Shown here: positions 34,647-41,750 of the stretch, piece by piece
Layout: every line of letters starts with the position of its first letter
Position numbering within the stretch: position 1 is the stretch's first letter
DNA from: Chloroflexota bacterium
Lineage (GTDB): Bacteria > Chloroflexota > UBA6077
DNA: 41,750 nt
Direction: 5' to 3'
Assembly (NCBI GenBank): GCA_023380955.1
Contig: JAMCTB010000048.1
Coordinates: forward strand, 1-41,750
Made by a program: the position numbers and the translations under genes
Notes under the pieces: model-generated
What the model was told of the DNA's origin: nothing
Seen by the model: only the letters and a program-made list of their open reading frames with translations
Database searches by the model: none

Positions 34647-34657
34647 GTATTGGCGGG
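34630..34657. promoter_or_regulatory. Inverted repeat overlapping the hyp -10 box, possible operator
   Basis: CCCGCCCAAT (34630-34639) and ATTGGCGGG (34649-34657) are inverted copies apart from one extra C, with the -10 box between them. A dimeric regulator binding here would block the promoter; a hairpin at the very start of the transcript is an alternative. Confidence 0.45.
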
Positions 34658-34664
34658 AAACAAT

Positions 34665-35039
34665 ATGCATGAGCTGTCGGTAACGCAAAGCATGCTTGAG
34701 CTGGCCCTGGCGAAGGCGCGGGAGGCCGGCGCCGAACGCATCACCAGCCTCAGCCTGGTGGTCGGCGACCTGACCGGCGTCGCCGAGGAGTGCGTCCGTT
34801 TCTACTTCGACTTCGTCGCCAGGGACACCATCGCCGAGGGGGCCACCATCGCATTCCGCGGGGTCCCGGCGCAGGCGCGCTGCCGGGACTGCAGCACAAC
34901 CTACGCGCCCGACGACACTATTTGGGCCTGCCCGGCATGCGGGAGCGTCAGCGCCGAGATAGTGGCCGGACGCGAGCTACTCTTGGAGAGCATTGAAGTT
35001 GACGGAGATACGGATACTCCAGAACATACTGGGGGCTAA
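34665..35039 (+). CDS. hypA: Hydrogenase maturation factor HypA
   Basis: A 124-residue Ni-delivery protein. It begins MHELSVTQSM with the N-terminal His2 needed for nickel, and has the zinc site with CxxC pairs C73/C76 and C89/C92. It works with HypB to insert nickel into the large subunit of NiFe hydrogenase. The start is ATG 34665, two codons after a weak purine run. hypB overlaps it by 47 bases. Confidence 0.95.
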   Translation: MHELSVTQSMLELALAKAREAGAERITSLSLVVGDLTGVAEECVRFYFDFVARDTIAEGATIAFRGVPAQARCRDCSTTYAPDDTIWACPACGSVSAEIVAGRELLLESIEVDGDTDTPEHTGG

Positions 35040-35679
35040 CGAGCGCATCGCCGCCGAGAACCGGCAGCGGCTGCGGAGCGCAGGCGTCTTCGCCCTGAAC
35101 CTGATGGCCTCGCCGGGGGCCGGCAAGACCAGTCTCATCCTGCGCACCATCGAGCGGCTGCGCCAGGGGCCGCGCCTCGCCGTGGTCGAGGGAGACATCG
35201 CTTCTACCATCGACGCTGACCGCATCGCCGGGCAGGGCGTGACGGCCCTGCAGATAAACACCGGCGGGGCCTGCCACCTGGACGCCAATATGGTGGGCCG
35301 GGCACTGGAGGCGCTGCCGCTGGGCGAGATCGATCTCCTTATCGTGGAGAACGTCGGCAACCTCGTCTGCCCGGCCGAGTTCGACCTGGGCGAGGAGTGT
35401 CGGGTGATGCTGGCGAGTGTTGCCGAGGGGCACGACAAGCCGCAGAAGTACCCGCTGATGTTCAGCGAGGTCGAGGCGGTGGTGCTGAACAAGATCGACC
35501 TCCTGCCTTACTCCGACTTCGACCTGGAGGCCTTCCGCCGGGCCGTGCACGGCCTGAACCCGAAGGCGGCCATCATCGAGGTGTCGTGCCGGACAGGCGA
35601 AGGGATCGAGGCGTGGACGGACTGGCTGCTGGCGCGGCTGGCGGCGGGCCAAAGCCGGACCGACGAGAGCGAAGCCTAG
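34993..35679 (+). CDS. hypB: Hydrogenase nickel-incorporation GTPase HypB
   Basis: 228 residues. The P-loop reads ASPGAGKTS (about 39-47), the metal-site C94-H95 lies in NTGGACHLD, and NKIDLL binds guanine. It uses GTP hydrolysis to hand nickel to the hydrogenase. There is no His-rich stretch at the N-terminus, so it cannot store nickel as some HypB proteins do. TTG 34993 has GGAGAG upstream and lies inside hypA. Confidence 0.95.
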   Translation: MKLTEIRILQNILGANERIAAENRQRLRSAGVFALNLMASPGAGKTSLILRTIERLRQGPRLAVVEGDIASTIDADRIAGQGVTALQINTGGACHLDANMVGRALEALPLGEIDLLIVENVGNLVCPAEFDLGEECRVMLASVAEGHDKPQKYPLMFSEVEAVVLNKIDLLPYSDFDLEAFRRAVHGLNPKAAIIEVSCRTGEGIEAWTDWLLARLAAGQSRTDESEA

Positions 35680-35721
35680 AGGGACAGGGACGTCCTTGCG
35701 TGAGGCATCTCTGATGAGCAT

Positions 35722-38409
35722 ATGAAGTTGGAGACAGTGAAGCGGCGGCGCATCAGCGTGCGCGGCGTCGTGCAGGGAGTCGGGTTCCGCCCCTTCGTGT
35801 ACACGAAGGCGAAGAAGCACCACCTGGCCGGCTGGGTGTGCAACACGTCCGGCGACGTGCAGATCGAGGTGGAGGGCGAGGCCGAGGCGCTGGCGGCCTT
35901 CGAGCGCGAGCTGGTGAGGGACGTGCCGCCCCTGGCCCGCATCGAGCACATCGCCGCGGAGAGCGCACCGCCGGCCGGCTACACGGGCTTTGAGATACGA
36001 GAGAGCCGCGCCCAGGAGGGACAGTACCAGCTCGTCTCGCCGGACATCGCCACCTGCGAGCCCTGTCGCCGGGAGATACTCGACCCGCTCGACCGCCGCT
36101 ACCGCTATCCTTTCACCAACTGCACCAACTGCGGGCCTCGCTTCACCATCATCGCCGACATCCCGTATGACCGGCCCAACACCACCATGCGGGTGTTTCG
36201 AATGTGCCCGCGGTGCCAGGCCGAGTACGACGACCCGCTGGACCGGCGTTTCCACGCGCAGCCCAACGCCTGCCCCGTCTGCGGCCCGCAGCTTTCGCTG
36301 GTCGACGCTGACGGTATCCCTCTCCCTCTGGGAGAGAGTGAGGGAGCGGTAAAATCGACAGCTTCATCCCCTCTCTCCCTGGGAGAGGGAGAGGGTGAGG
36401 GTGAGGGAGCAATTCTACCCTCACCCCCGTCCCTTCTCCCTGGGAGGGAGAAGGGAGATCAGGCTTCGGGTCCGACGCCTCTTCTGGAGGAAGGCAAGGA
36501 AGAAGATCTGCGATGTGACGTCCCCTCTCCCTTGCAGGGAGAGGGCCAGGGTGAGGGTCAGACTCGCCCTCACCCCAGCCCTCTCCCAGGGGGAGAGGGA
36601 GCAAGCTCCTCCCCTCCGTTCACGGAGACCGTAGAGACGGTAGCCGCAGGCTTTAGCCTGCGACAGGGCTCCCCTCACCCCGACCCTCTCCCAGGGGGAG
36701 AGGGAGTCGAGGGAAAGGGAGTCGGTGCCCGAGACGGTGAGGTAGCCCCCGACACCGTCGCCTCGACCGCCCGCCTCCTGCGCGAGGGGCGAATCCTGGC
36801 GCTGAAGGGACTGGGCGGCTTCCACCTGGCCTGCGATGCCACCGACGAGGCGGCCGTGCGGCGGCTGCGCGAGCGCAAGCGGCGTCCGCACAAGCCGCTG
36901 GCCCTGATGATGGCCGATATGGACGAGGTGCGCCGCCATTGCCTGGCGTCGGCAGAGGAAGAGGATCTGCTACGCTCGCCCCAGGTGCCCATTGTGCTCC
37001 TCCCGTGGCGGGCCGATTCTTGTGTTGCGCAGGCGGTGGCGCCGGGCAACAGGTACCTTGGAGTGATGCTGCCCTATACGCCGCTGCACCATCTGCTGCT
37101 GCGTGATGTCGGACGCCCGCTGGTGATGACCAGCGGCAATCTGAGCGAGGAGCCCATCGCCAAGGACAACGACGAGGCCCGGCGGCGGCTTAGCGGCATC
37201 GCCGACGCTTTTCTGCTGCACAATCGCGACATCTACGCCCGCTATGACGACAGCGTGTTCCTGGTGGAGTGCGGCGCGCCGCGCCCCATCCGGCGCGCCC
37301 GCGGCTACGCCCCGTTCCCGGTGCGCTTGCCCTTCCGCGCCCGACAGGCGCTGGCCTGCGGCGCTGAGCTAAAGAACACCTTCTGCCTGACCAAAGACGA
37401 ATACGCCTTCGTATCCCAGCACATCGGCGATCTGGAGAACCTGGAGACGCTGGAGCATTTTCAAGACACACTGGCGCTGTACGAGCGGCTTTTCCGCATC
37501 CAGCCCGAACTGGTGGCCTATGACCTGCATCCGGACTACCTGGCCACCCAGTTCGCACTGGAGCAGCCGCTGCCCGGGGTGGGGGTGCAGCACCACCACG
37601 CCCATATCGTAGCGTGTATGGCTGAGAACGGCGCGAGGGGGCCTGTCATCGGCGTGGCGCTGGACGGCACGGGCTACGGCACGGATGGCACCATATGGGG
37701 CGGCGAGTTTCTCCTGGCCGAGTACAGCCGGTTCCAGCGGCTGGGCCATCTGCAGGCCCTGCCGATGCCGGGCGGCGCGGCGGCCATCGAGCGCCCGTAC
37801 CGGATGGCATATGCTTACCTCAAGGCTCTGCTTGGCGAGGTGCCGCCGGACTTGGGCTTCTTGGCCCAGGTGCCCGCGGCAGAGCAAGCGCTGATGGCGC
37901 AGCAGATGGAGCAGGGGCTGAACGCGCCCCTCACCTCGAGCTGTGGCCGCCTGTTCGACGGGGTGTCCGCCCTGCTCGGCGTGCGCGGCGTGGCCAACTA
38001 CGAGGCCCAGGCCGCCATCGAGCTGGAGATGGCCGCGGCCGATGTCGAGGGTACCTACCCTTATTGTATAATTGAACATAACGGCGTGCTGGTGGTGGAG
38101 CTGGCGCCACTGTTCGGCGAGCTGGTGGCCGAGCTGCGGCGGGGCCGACCCGTGCCGGAGATGGCGGGCCGCTTCCACAACACAGTGGCCGCGCTTACCC
38201 TGGATGTGTGCCGGCGGCTGAGGGAGATTACCGGCACCGGGACGGTGGCCCTGAGCGGGGGGGTATTCCAGAACCGGCGGCTGTTCCGTCAGGTGAACGA
38301 CCTCCTGGCGGCGGACGGCTTCGAGGTGCTAAATCACCGTCAGGTGCCCTGCAACGACGGCGGCATCTCTCTGGGCCAGGCGGTTGTCGCCAGCAGTACG
38401 TTATGGTGA
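35722..38409 (+). CDS. hypF: Carbamoyltransferase HypF with a repeat-encoded insert
   Basis: It makes the cyanide ligands of the hydrogenase iron from carbamoyl phosphate and ATP, handing the product to HypE. Order of parts: acylphosphatase domain (about 8-95, VRGVVQGVGFRPFVY), zinc fingers (about 105-195, CEPCRREILDP, CTNCGPRF, CPRCQAEY, CPVCG), YrdC-like domain (from about 340, GGFHLACDATDE, KPLALM, MTSGNLSEEPI) and the O-carbamoyltransferase domain (HHHAHIVA, DGTGYGTDGTIWGGE, SCGRLFDGVSALLG, GGVFQNRRL). At 895 residues it exceeds the usual about 760; residues 199-333, exactly between the zinc fingers and YrdC, are encoded by the palindromic repeat cluster. No strong ribosome-binding site precedes ATG 35722. 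Confidence 0.95.
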   Translation: MKLETVKRRRISVRGVVQGVGFRPFVYTKAKKHHLAGWVCNTSGDVQIEVEGEAEALAAFERELVRDVPPLARIEHIAAESAPPAGYTGFEIRESRAQEGQYQLVSPDIATCEPCRREILDPLDRRYRYPFTNCTNCGPRFTIIADIPYDRPNTTMRVFRMCPRCQAEYDDPLDRRFHAQPNACPVCGPQLSLVDADGIPLPLGESEGAVKSTASSPLSLGEGEGEGEGAILPSPPSLLPGREKGDQASGPTPLLEEGKEEDLRCDVPSPLQGEGQGEGQTRPHPSPLPGGEGASSSPPFTETVETVAAGFSLRQGSPHPDPLPGGEGVEGKGVGARDGEVAPDTVASTARLLREGRILALKGLGGFHLACDATDEAAVRRLRERKRRPHKPLALMMADMDEVRRHCLASAEEEDLLRSPQVPIVLLPWRADSCVAQAVAPGNRYLGVMLPYTPLHHLLLRDVGRPLVMTSGNLSEEPIAKDNDEARRRLSGIADAFLLHNRDIYARYDDSVFLVECGAPRPIRRARGYAPFPVRLPFRARQALACGAELKNTFCLTKDEYAFVSQHIGDLENLETLEHFQDTLALYERLFRIQPELVAYDLHPDYLATQFALEQPLPGVGVQHHHAHIVACMAENGARGPVIGVALDGTGYGTDGTIWGGEFLLAEYSRFQRLGHLQALPMPGGAAAIERPYRMAYAYLKALLGEVPPDLGFLAQVPAAEQALMAQQMEQGLNAPLTSSCGRLFDGVSALLGVRGVANYEAQAAIELEMAAADVEGTYPYCIIEHNGVLVVELAPLFGELVAELRRGRPVPEMAGRFHNTVAALTLDVCRRLREITGTGTVALSGGVFQNRRLFRQVNDLLAADGFEVLNHRQVPCNDGGISLGQAVVASSTLW
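36315..36720 (+). repeat. Palindromic repeat cluster inserted in frame in hypF
   Basis: Hairpins of the CCCTCTCCC/GGGAGAGGG type recur through the stretch in different lengths (for example near 36328-36345, 36374-36392, 36434-36454, 36522-36545, 36577-36600, 36677-36704). A separate palindrome, CGCAGGC-TTTA-GCCTGCG (36645-36662), lies among them. The host frame reads them as PSPLPGGEG, PLSLGEGEG and similar, which is a different frame from that used in the MidA-like gene. No stop codon occurs in about 135 codons. Confidence 0.85.
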
Positions 38410-38458
38410 GGTTTCACGCTCCGGGTGGGGCACCAAGGGCGAAAAGTGGTTGGACGAC

Positions 38459-38620
38459 TTCCCTCTCCCTTCCAGGGAGAGGGGACGCTGCAACACCCTT
38501 CTCCCTCTGGGAGAAGGGTAGGGGATGAGGGTGAGACCGGCCCTCACCCTAACCCTCTCCCTCTGGGAGAGGGAATTCTGGCTCCCTTCTCCCTGTGGGA
38601 GAAGACTTGGGGATGAGGGC
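38459..38620 (+). repeat. Palindromic repeat cluster between hypF and hypC
   Basis: Stems visible are CCCTCTCCCTT/AGGGAGAGGG (38461-38482), CCCTTCTCCC/GGGAGAAGGG (about 38496-38518), CCCTCTCCC/GGGAGAGGG (about 38553-38573) and CCCTTCTCCC/GGGAGAAG. The cluster interrupts the hyp operon by about 245 bases and may cause attenuation or mRNA processing before hypCDE. Confidence 0.85.
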
Positions 38621-38652
38621 CAAGATCGCCCTTGGGAAGGAGTATCACACAT

Positions 38653-38880
38653 ATGTGTTTGGCTATACCGGCTAAAATCACCGCTATAGAGGGGACGGAG
38701 GCCACGGTCGATATTGGCGGCGTCACTCGCAGCACCAGCCTGGTCCTCACCCCCGAGGCGAAGGTGGGCGACTACGTGCTGATGCATACAGGCTACGCCA
38801 TCAGCGTCGTGGACGAGGACGAGGCGAAGGAGACGATGCGCATCATCGAAGAGATGATGGCCCTGGACGAAGCCCGATGA
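38653..38880 (+). CDS. hypC: Hydrogenase assembly chaperone HypC
   Basis: 75 residues starting MCLAIPAKITAI; Cys2, needed to bind the iron during Fe(CN)2CO assembly, is present, followed by AIVDIGG-type and VLMHTGYAISVVDEDEA blocks. It forms a complex with HypD. ATG 38653 has AAGGAG ten bases upstream. It overlaps hypD by four bases (ATGA). Confidence 0.95.
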   Translation: MCLAIPAKITAIEGTEATVDIGGVTRSTSLVLTPEAKVGDYVLMHTGYAISVVDEDEAKETMRIIEEMMALDEAR

Positions 38881-40010
38881 GGTTCATCGACGAGTACCGC
38901 GATAGCGAGCTGGCGCGCGGCCTAGTGGAGCACATCCACCGGCGGTCCAAGCGCTCCCTTCGGCTGATGGAGTTCTGCGGCGGGCATACCGTGACCATCT
39001 TCCGCTACGGCCTGCGCCAGCTCCTGCCGCCCACCCTGCAGATGCTCTCCGGCCCCGGCTGCCCCGTCTGCGTCACCGCCAACGCCGATCTGGACAAGAT
39101 CATCGCCCTGGCCCGGACGCCGGGGGTAATCCTGGCCACCTTCGGCGATCTGCTGAAGGTGCCGGGCAGCACCTCCAGCTTGCAGCAGGCCCGGGCCGAG
39201 GGCGGCGATGTGCGCATCGTCTACTCGACGCTGGATGCGTTGCTGCTGGCGCGAGAGAACCCGGACAGGGCCGTTGTCTTCGCCGGTATCGGCTTCGAGA
39301 CCACCGCGCCCACCGTGGCCGCATCGGTCCTTCAGGCCAAGAAAGAGGGGATCGATAACTACAAGGTCATCTCGGTCCACAAGACGACGCCGCCCGTGCT
39401 GCGGGCGCTGGTGGGGTCCGGCGAGGTGCGCGTGGACGGGCTCATTTGCCCGGGCCACGTTAGCGCCATCATCGGCTCGCGGCCCTACGCGTTCCTGCCC
39501 AGGGAATACGGGATCGGCTGCGCCGTCGCCGGCTTCGAGCCCGTGGACATCCTGCAAGCGGTGGCGATGCTGGTGGACCAGCTAGAGGCAGGGGAGCCGC
39601 GAGTGGACATAGCCTACCGGCGCGGCGTGCGGCCCGAGGGCAACACGATCGCCCTGGGGATGATCGAAGAGGTCTTTGCGCCGGGGCCGGCCGACTGGCG
39701 GGGCATCGGCGTGATCCCCGACAGCGGCCTTCGGCTGCGGGATGAGCGCTTCGATGCGGAGCGCGCCTTCGCCATCGAACCGGGGCCGACGCGCGAGCCG
39801 GCCGGCTGCATCTGCGGCGATATCCTGCGAGCGGTCAAGACGCCGCTGGACTGCCGGCTGTTCCGGCGCGTGTGCACGCCGGAGTACCCGGTCGGGCCGT
39901 GCATGGTGTCCTCGGAGGGCACCTGCGCGACATACTACCACTATGGGCAGGATGGGCCGGAGGCAGAGGAACCCTGCGGGCAGCCGGCGCGAGGCGCGGC
40001 CGATGAGTGA
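38877..40010 (+). CDS. hypD: Hydrogenase maturation iron-sulfur protein HypD
   Basis: 377 residues. The CGGHT motif (C34), GPGCPVC (C62, C65) and the C-terminal Cys set (CICGDIL, CRLFRRVC, GPCMVSSEGTC) carry the [4Fe-4S] cluster and the scaffold for Fe(CN)2CO. It takes cyanide from HypE and forms the core HypCD complex. The last 20 residues are a non-conserved tail that overlaps hypE by eight bases. Confidence 0.95.
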   Translation: MRFIDEYRDSELARGLVEHIHRRSKRSLRLMEFCGGHTVTIFRYGLRQLLPPTLQMLSGPGCPVCVTANADLDKIIALARTPGVILATFGDLLKVPGSTSSLQQARAEGGDVRIVYSTLDALLLARENPDRAVVFAGIGFETTAPTVAASVLQAKKEGIDNYKVISVHKTTPPVLRALVGSGEVRVDGLICPGHVSAIIGSRPYAFLPREYGIGCAVAGFEPVDILQAVAMLVDQLEAGEPRVDIAYRRGVRPEGNTIALGMIEEVFAPGPADWRGIGVIPDSGLRLRDERFDAERAFAIEPGPTREPAGCICGDILRAVKTPLDCRLFRRVCTPEYPVGPCMVSSEGTCATYYHYGQDGPEAEEPCGQPARGAADE

Positions 40011-41019
40011 CACGGTGCTCCTGGCCCACGGCTCGGGTGGGCGGCTGTCCCACGACCTGGTGCGACGGTACTTCTGCCCGGCGTTCGATAACCCGCTGCT
40101 GGCTGAGATGAACGACGCCGCGACATTCGCCCTGAGCGGGGCCGACGGGGACCGCCTGGCCTTCACCACCGACTCCTATGTCGTCAGTCCTATCTTCTTC
40201 CCCGGCGGAGACATCGGCCACCTGGCAGTGTGCGGCACCGTCAACGACCTGGCGACGAGCGGGGCGCGCCCGCTCTATCTCAGCGCGGCGTTCGTGCTGG
40301 AGGAGGGCCTGCCGCTGGCCGACCTGGAGCGGGTCGTCCAGTCGATGCGCCGGTCGGCCGAGGATGCCGGGGTGTCCATCGTCACCGGCGATACGAAAGT
40401 GGTGCACCGGGGCGCTGCCGACCGGCTGTTCATCACCACTGCCGGCGTCGGCGTCATTCCCGCCGGGGTGTACATCGGCGGGTCGAATGCCCGGCCCGGC
40501 GACGCGATCATACTCAGTGGGACCATAGGCGACCACGGCATCGCCGTCCTCAGCCAGCGGGAGGGCCTGTCCTTCAGCTCGCCGGTGGTGAGCGACTGCG
40601 CGCCGCTGAACGGCCTGGTGTCGGCGATGCTGGAAGCATCCGTCGATGTCCGTGTGCTGCGCGACCCCACGCGGGGCGGCCTGGCGACTACGCTCAATGA
40701 GATAGCGGCGCAGTCGGGGGTGGGCATCATCATCGAGGAGGCCGCCATACCGGTAAGCGATGGGGTGCGGGGCGCGTGCGAGATGCTGGGCTTCGATCCG
40801 CTGTACATTGCCAACGAGGGCAAGATGGTGGCCATCGTGGCGGCAGAGGCGGCTGAGGCCGTGCTGTCGTCGATGCACGACCACCCGTACGGGAAGCAGG
40901 CGTCGATCATCGGTCGGGTGCGGGCCGAGCACCCCGGGCGGGTGGTGATGAAGACGCGCCTGGGCACCAGCCGCATCGTGGATATGCTGAGCGGGGAGCT
41001 GCTGCCGCGCATCTGCTAG
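40003..41019 (+). CDS. hypE: Hydrogenase maturation protein HypE (thiocarbamate dehydratase)
   Basis: 338 residues of the PurM-like ATP-binding family: LLAHGSGGRLSHDLV, ATFALSGADGDRLAFTTDSYVV, VCGTVNDLATSGARPLYLSAAFV, LRDPTRGGLATTLNEIA, and the terminal PRIC, whose Cys338 receives the carbamoyl group from HypF and is dehydrated to thiocyanate. ATG 40003 lies eight bases before the end of hypD and gives the correct family start. It is the last gene of the operon; no hydrogenase structural genes follow in the window. Confidence 0.96.
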   Translation: MSDTVLLAHGSGGRLSHDLVRRYFCPAFDNPLLAEMNDAATFALSGADGDRLAFTTDSYVVSPIFFPGGDIGHLAVCGTVNDLATSGARPLYLSAAFVLEEGLPLADLERVVQSMRRSAEDAGVSIVTGDTKVVHRGAADRLFITTAGVGVIPAGVYIGGSNARPGDAIILSGTIGDHGIAVLSQREGLSFSSPVVSDCAPLNGLVSAMLEASVDVRVLRDPTRGGLATTLNEIAAQSGVGIIIEEAAIPVSDGVRGACEMLGFDPLYIANEGKMVAIVAAEAAEAVLSSMHDHPYGKQASIIGRVRAEHPGRVVMKTRLGTSRIVDMLSGELLPRIC

Positions 41020-41071
41020 GCGTGCAGTTCCCACCACACATATTCATTCGTTTGTTCGGTGCTATACTGAG

Positions 41072-41428
41072 TTGTCCAAGGGCCTGCGGGCCATCGTGGT
41101 GGACGATGCCGGTGCGGGGGAAGTCGAGTTAGTGAACCCCGAGCTGTTCCGGGAAGCGGCGGCAAGGCTTGAGCGGGCCCTGACCTTGGAGGTCGAGGGC
41201 ACGGCGGACGAGCGTGCTGCATACGCCGCCGCATTCGTCGAGTCTGCCGGGTACTTCGTGCCCGCCGGGTCGCCTCTCCCCGCCGATCCGAGGCTGCTGG
41301 ACCCGCTCTGCGGCACGATTAATGGCATTCTCGGCACGAGCCTGGAAGGCGAGGATGCCTTCAAGATCGGCCAGCACATCGTCAGCATCGAGCGCGAGTT
41401 CAACCAGAAGGCGATGGCTGCGGCGTGA
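41072..41428 (+). CDS. Miniature AOR-like protein: two AOR pieces joined, catalytic middle missing
   Basis: 118 residues. The start SKGLRAIVVDDAG matches the GSKGLKAIVVDD strand of AOR domain 2 (one subfamily), and residues up to LERAL match the following helix. The rest (EGTADERAAYAAAFVESAGYFV ... DPLCGTINGILGTSLEGEDAFKIGQHIVSIEREFNQKA) matches the last part of AOR domain 3, where xDSLGLCxF would be expected; the cluster Cys is replaced by Tyr (SAGYF). The N-terminal domain, the CxxCxxxC motif and the pterin-site Glu are all absent, so it cannot be an oxidoreductase. It may be a remnant of an internal deletion, or a small protein kept for another role. TTG 41072 is the likely start; a TATACT box at 41063-41068 is so close that GTG 41096 is an alternative. 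Confidence 0.6.
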   Translation: MSKGLRAIVVDDAGAGEVELVNPELFREAAARLERALTLEVEGTADERAAYAAAFVESAGYFVPAGSPLPADPRLLDPLCGTINGILGTSLEGEDAFKIGQHIVSIEREFNQKAMAAA

Positions 41429-41750
41429 TACTTGAGCGCAGGCAGGTCCGGCCTCAATGCCTTTTCGCTCCAACCGCAGTGACGCGCCCGAGCCACGGCC
41501 CGGCCCTGGACCTGCTTGGCAGATAGTCGCTTCCGACTTGTTGTTGCCTGTCTGACCGAGAGTGTTGAATGGGTCCAAAGCTGAGTCTTAGTCTTCTCCG
41601 TTTGGAGACTGTTTCCGCAACCCGAACGAGTTTTCTTCACTAGGGGCGGCGCTAGTGGGTCTGTATCGCCCCTGGTGCCCCTGCTTAGCCTCGCTTAACC
41701 CATGTTTTTGCCTCTGTGTTGTTTTCGGGCACAGCTATGCCTTGGCGAGA
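41429..41750. other. Downstream intergenic region at the window end
   Basis: No gene is recognised here. The sequence has a GTC/TTC-CTCC region with a GTTT loop near 41591-41610 and an AGGGGCG/CGCCCCT inverted repeat near 41642-41677. Neither could be assigned. Confidence 0.4.

Noticed and set aside
36315..38620. The repeated hairpin clusters as a CRISPR array.
   Set aside because: Unit lengths and the distances between them vary, the units are palindromic in a different way, there are no spacers of constant length, and no cas genes are present.
41591..41677. Hairpin-like sequences near the window end as part of the palindromic repeat family.
   Set aside because: They lack the CCCTCTCCC/GGGAGAGGG core, so they cannot be assigned to it.

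Overview
The window is a GC-rich, gene-dense stretch of bacterial chromosome that I place, with moderate confidence, in the Chloroflexota or a close relative. The reasons are the family mix: Cys/DUF5667-type anti-sigma protein next to an ECF sigma factor, stand-alone TrpB2, actinobacterial-type inositol-phosphate synthase with a lipid operon, tungsten-type aldehyde:ferredoxin oxidoreductases (AOR), a hydrogenase-maturation set, and many dispersed CCCTCTCCC/GGGAGAGGG palindromes. No rRNA, tRNA, phage, IS element or CRISPR array was seen. The presence of AORs and hyp genes suggests an anaerobic or facultative, possibly thermophilic, lifestyle (inference).

Layout. 1-4.6 kb: end of a membrane glycosyltransferase-like gene, an MFS exporter, and an rpsO-pnp transcription unit with a good promoter. 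4.8-10.3 kb: a five-gene cassette AOR1 - MoaD/ThiS-like - PPC (DUF296) - MoaD/ThiS-like - AOR2. AOR1 has His where the third Cys ligand of the [4Fe-4S] cluster is expected; AOR2 has all ligands. 10.4-13.5 kb: overlapping MidA-like methyltransferase, DUF429 protein and class I methyltransferase. 13.9-17.1 kb: DHA2-type MFS exporter and trpB2, divergently arranged. 17.2-22.8 kb (minus strand): a tightly overlapping operon ino1 - acyltransferase - acyltransferase - PHP phosphoesterase - GT4 glycosyltransferase - CDP-alcohol phosphatidyltransferase, which reads as a complete phosphatidylinositol (mannoside)-like lipid pathway. 23.1-29.8 kb: thiL - tsaE - tsaB - rimI - polA - mutM housekeeping operon, started by a promoter that appears to give a leaderless mRNA. 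30.0-31.9 kb: APC permease and a small membrane protein. 32.1-34.4 kb: ECF sigma factor with its membrane anti-sigma partner. 34.6-41.0 kb: complete NiFe-hydrogenase maturation operon hypABFCDE. 41.07-41.43 kb: a small gene made of two joined pieces of an AOR, with the catalytic middle missing.

How parts work together. The ino1 operon would make inositol phosphate, attach it to CDP-diacylglycerol, remove the phosphate (PHP protein is the candidate), then glycosylate and acylate the lipid. The hyp operon would build the Fe(CN)2CO and Ni centre of a hydrogenase encoded elsewhere. The AOR cassette couples two oxidoreductases with two small ubiquitin-fold proteins, perhaps for their pterin cofactor.

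The most unusual structural feature is a family of C/T-rich hairpin repeats. It lies between genes at several sites, and two long clusters lie in frame inside genes: about 115 codons in the MidA-like gene and about 135 codons in hypF, in different reading frames. Both genes remain open and each protein is longer than its family by about the size of the insert.
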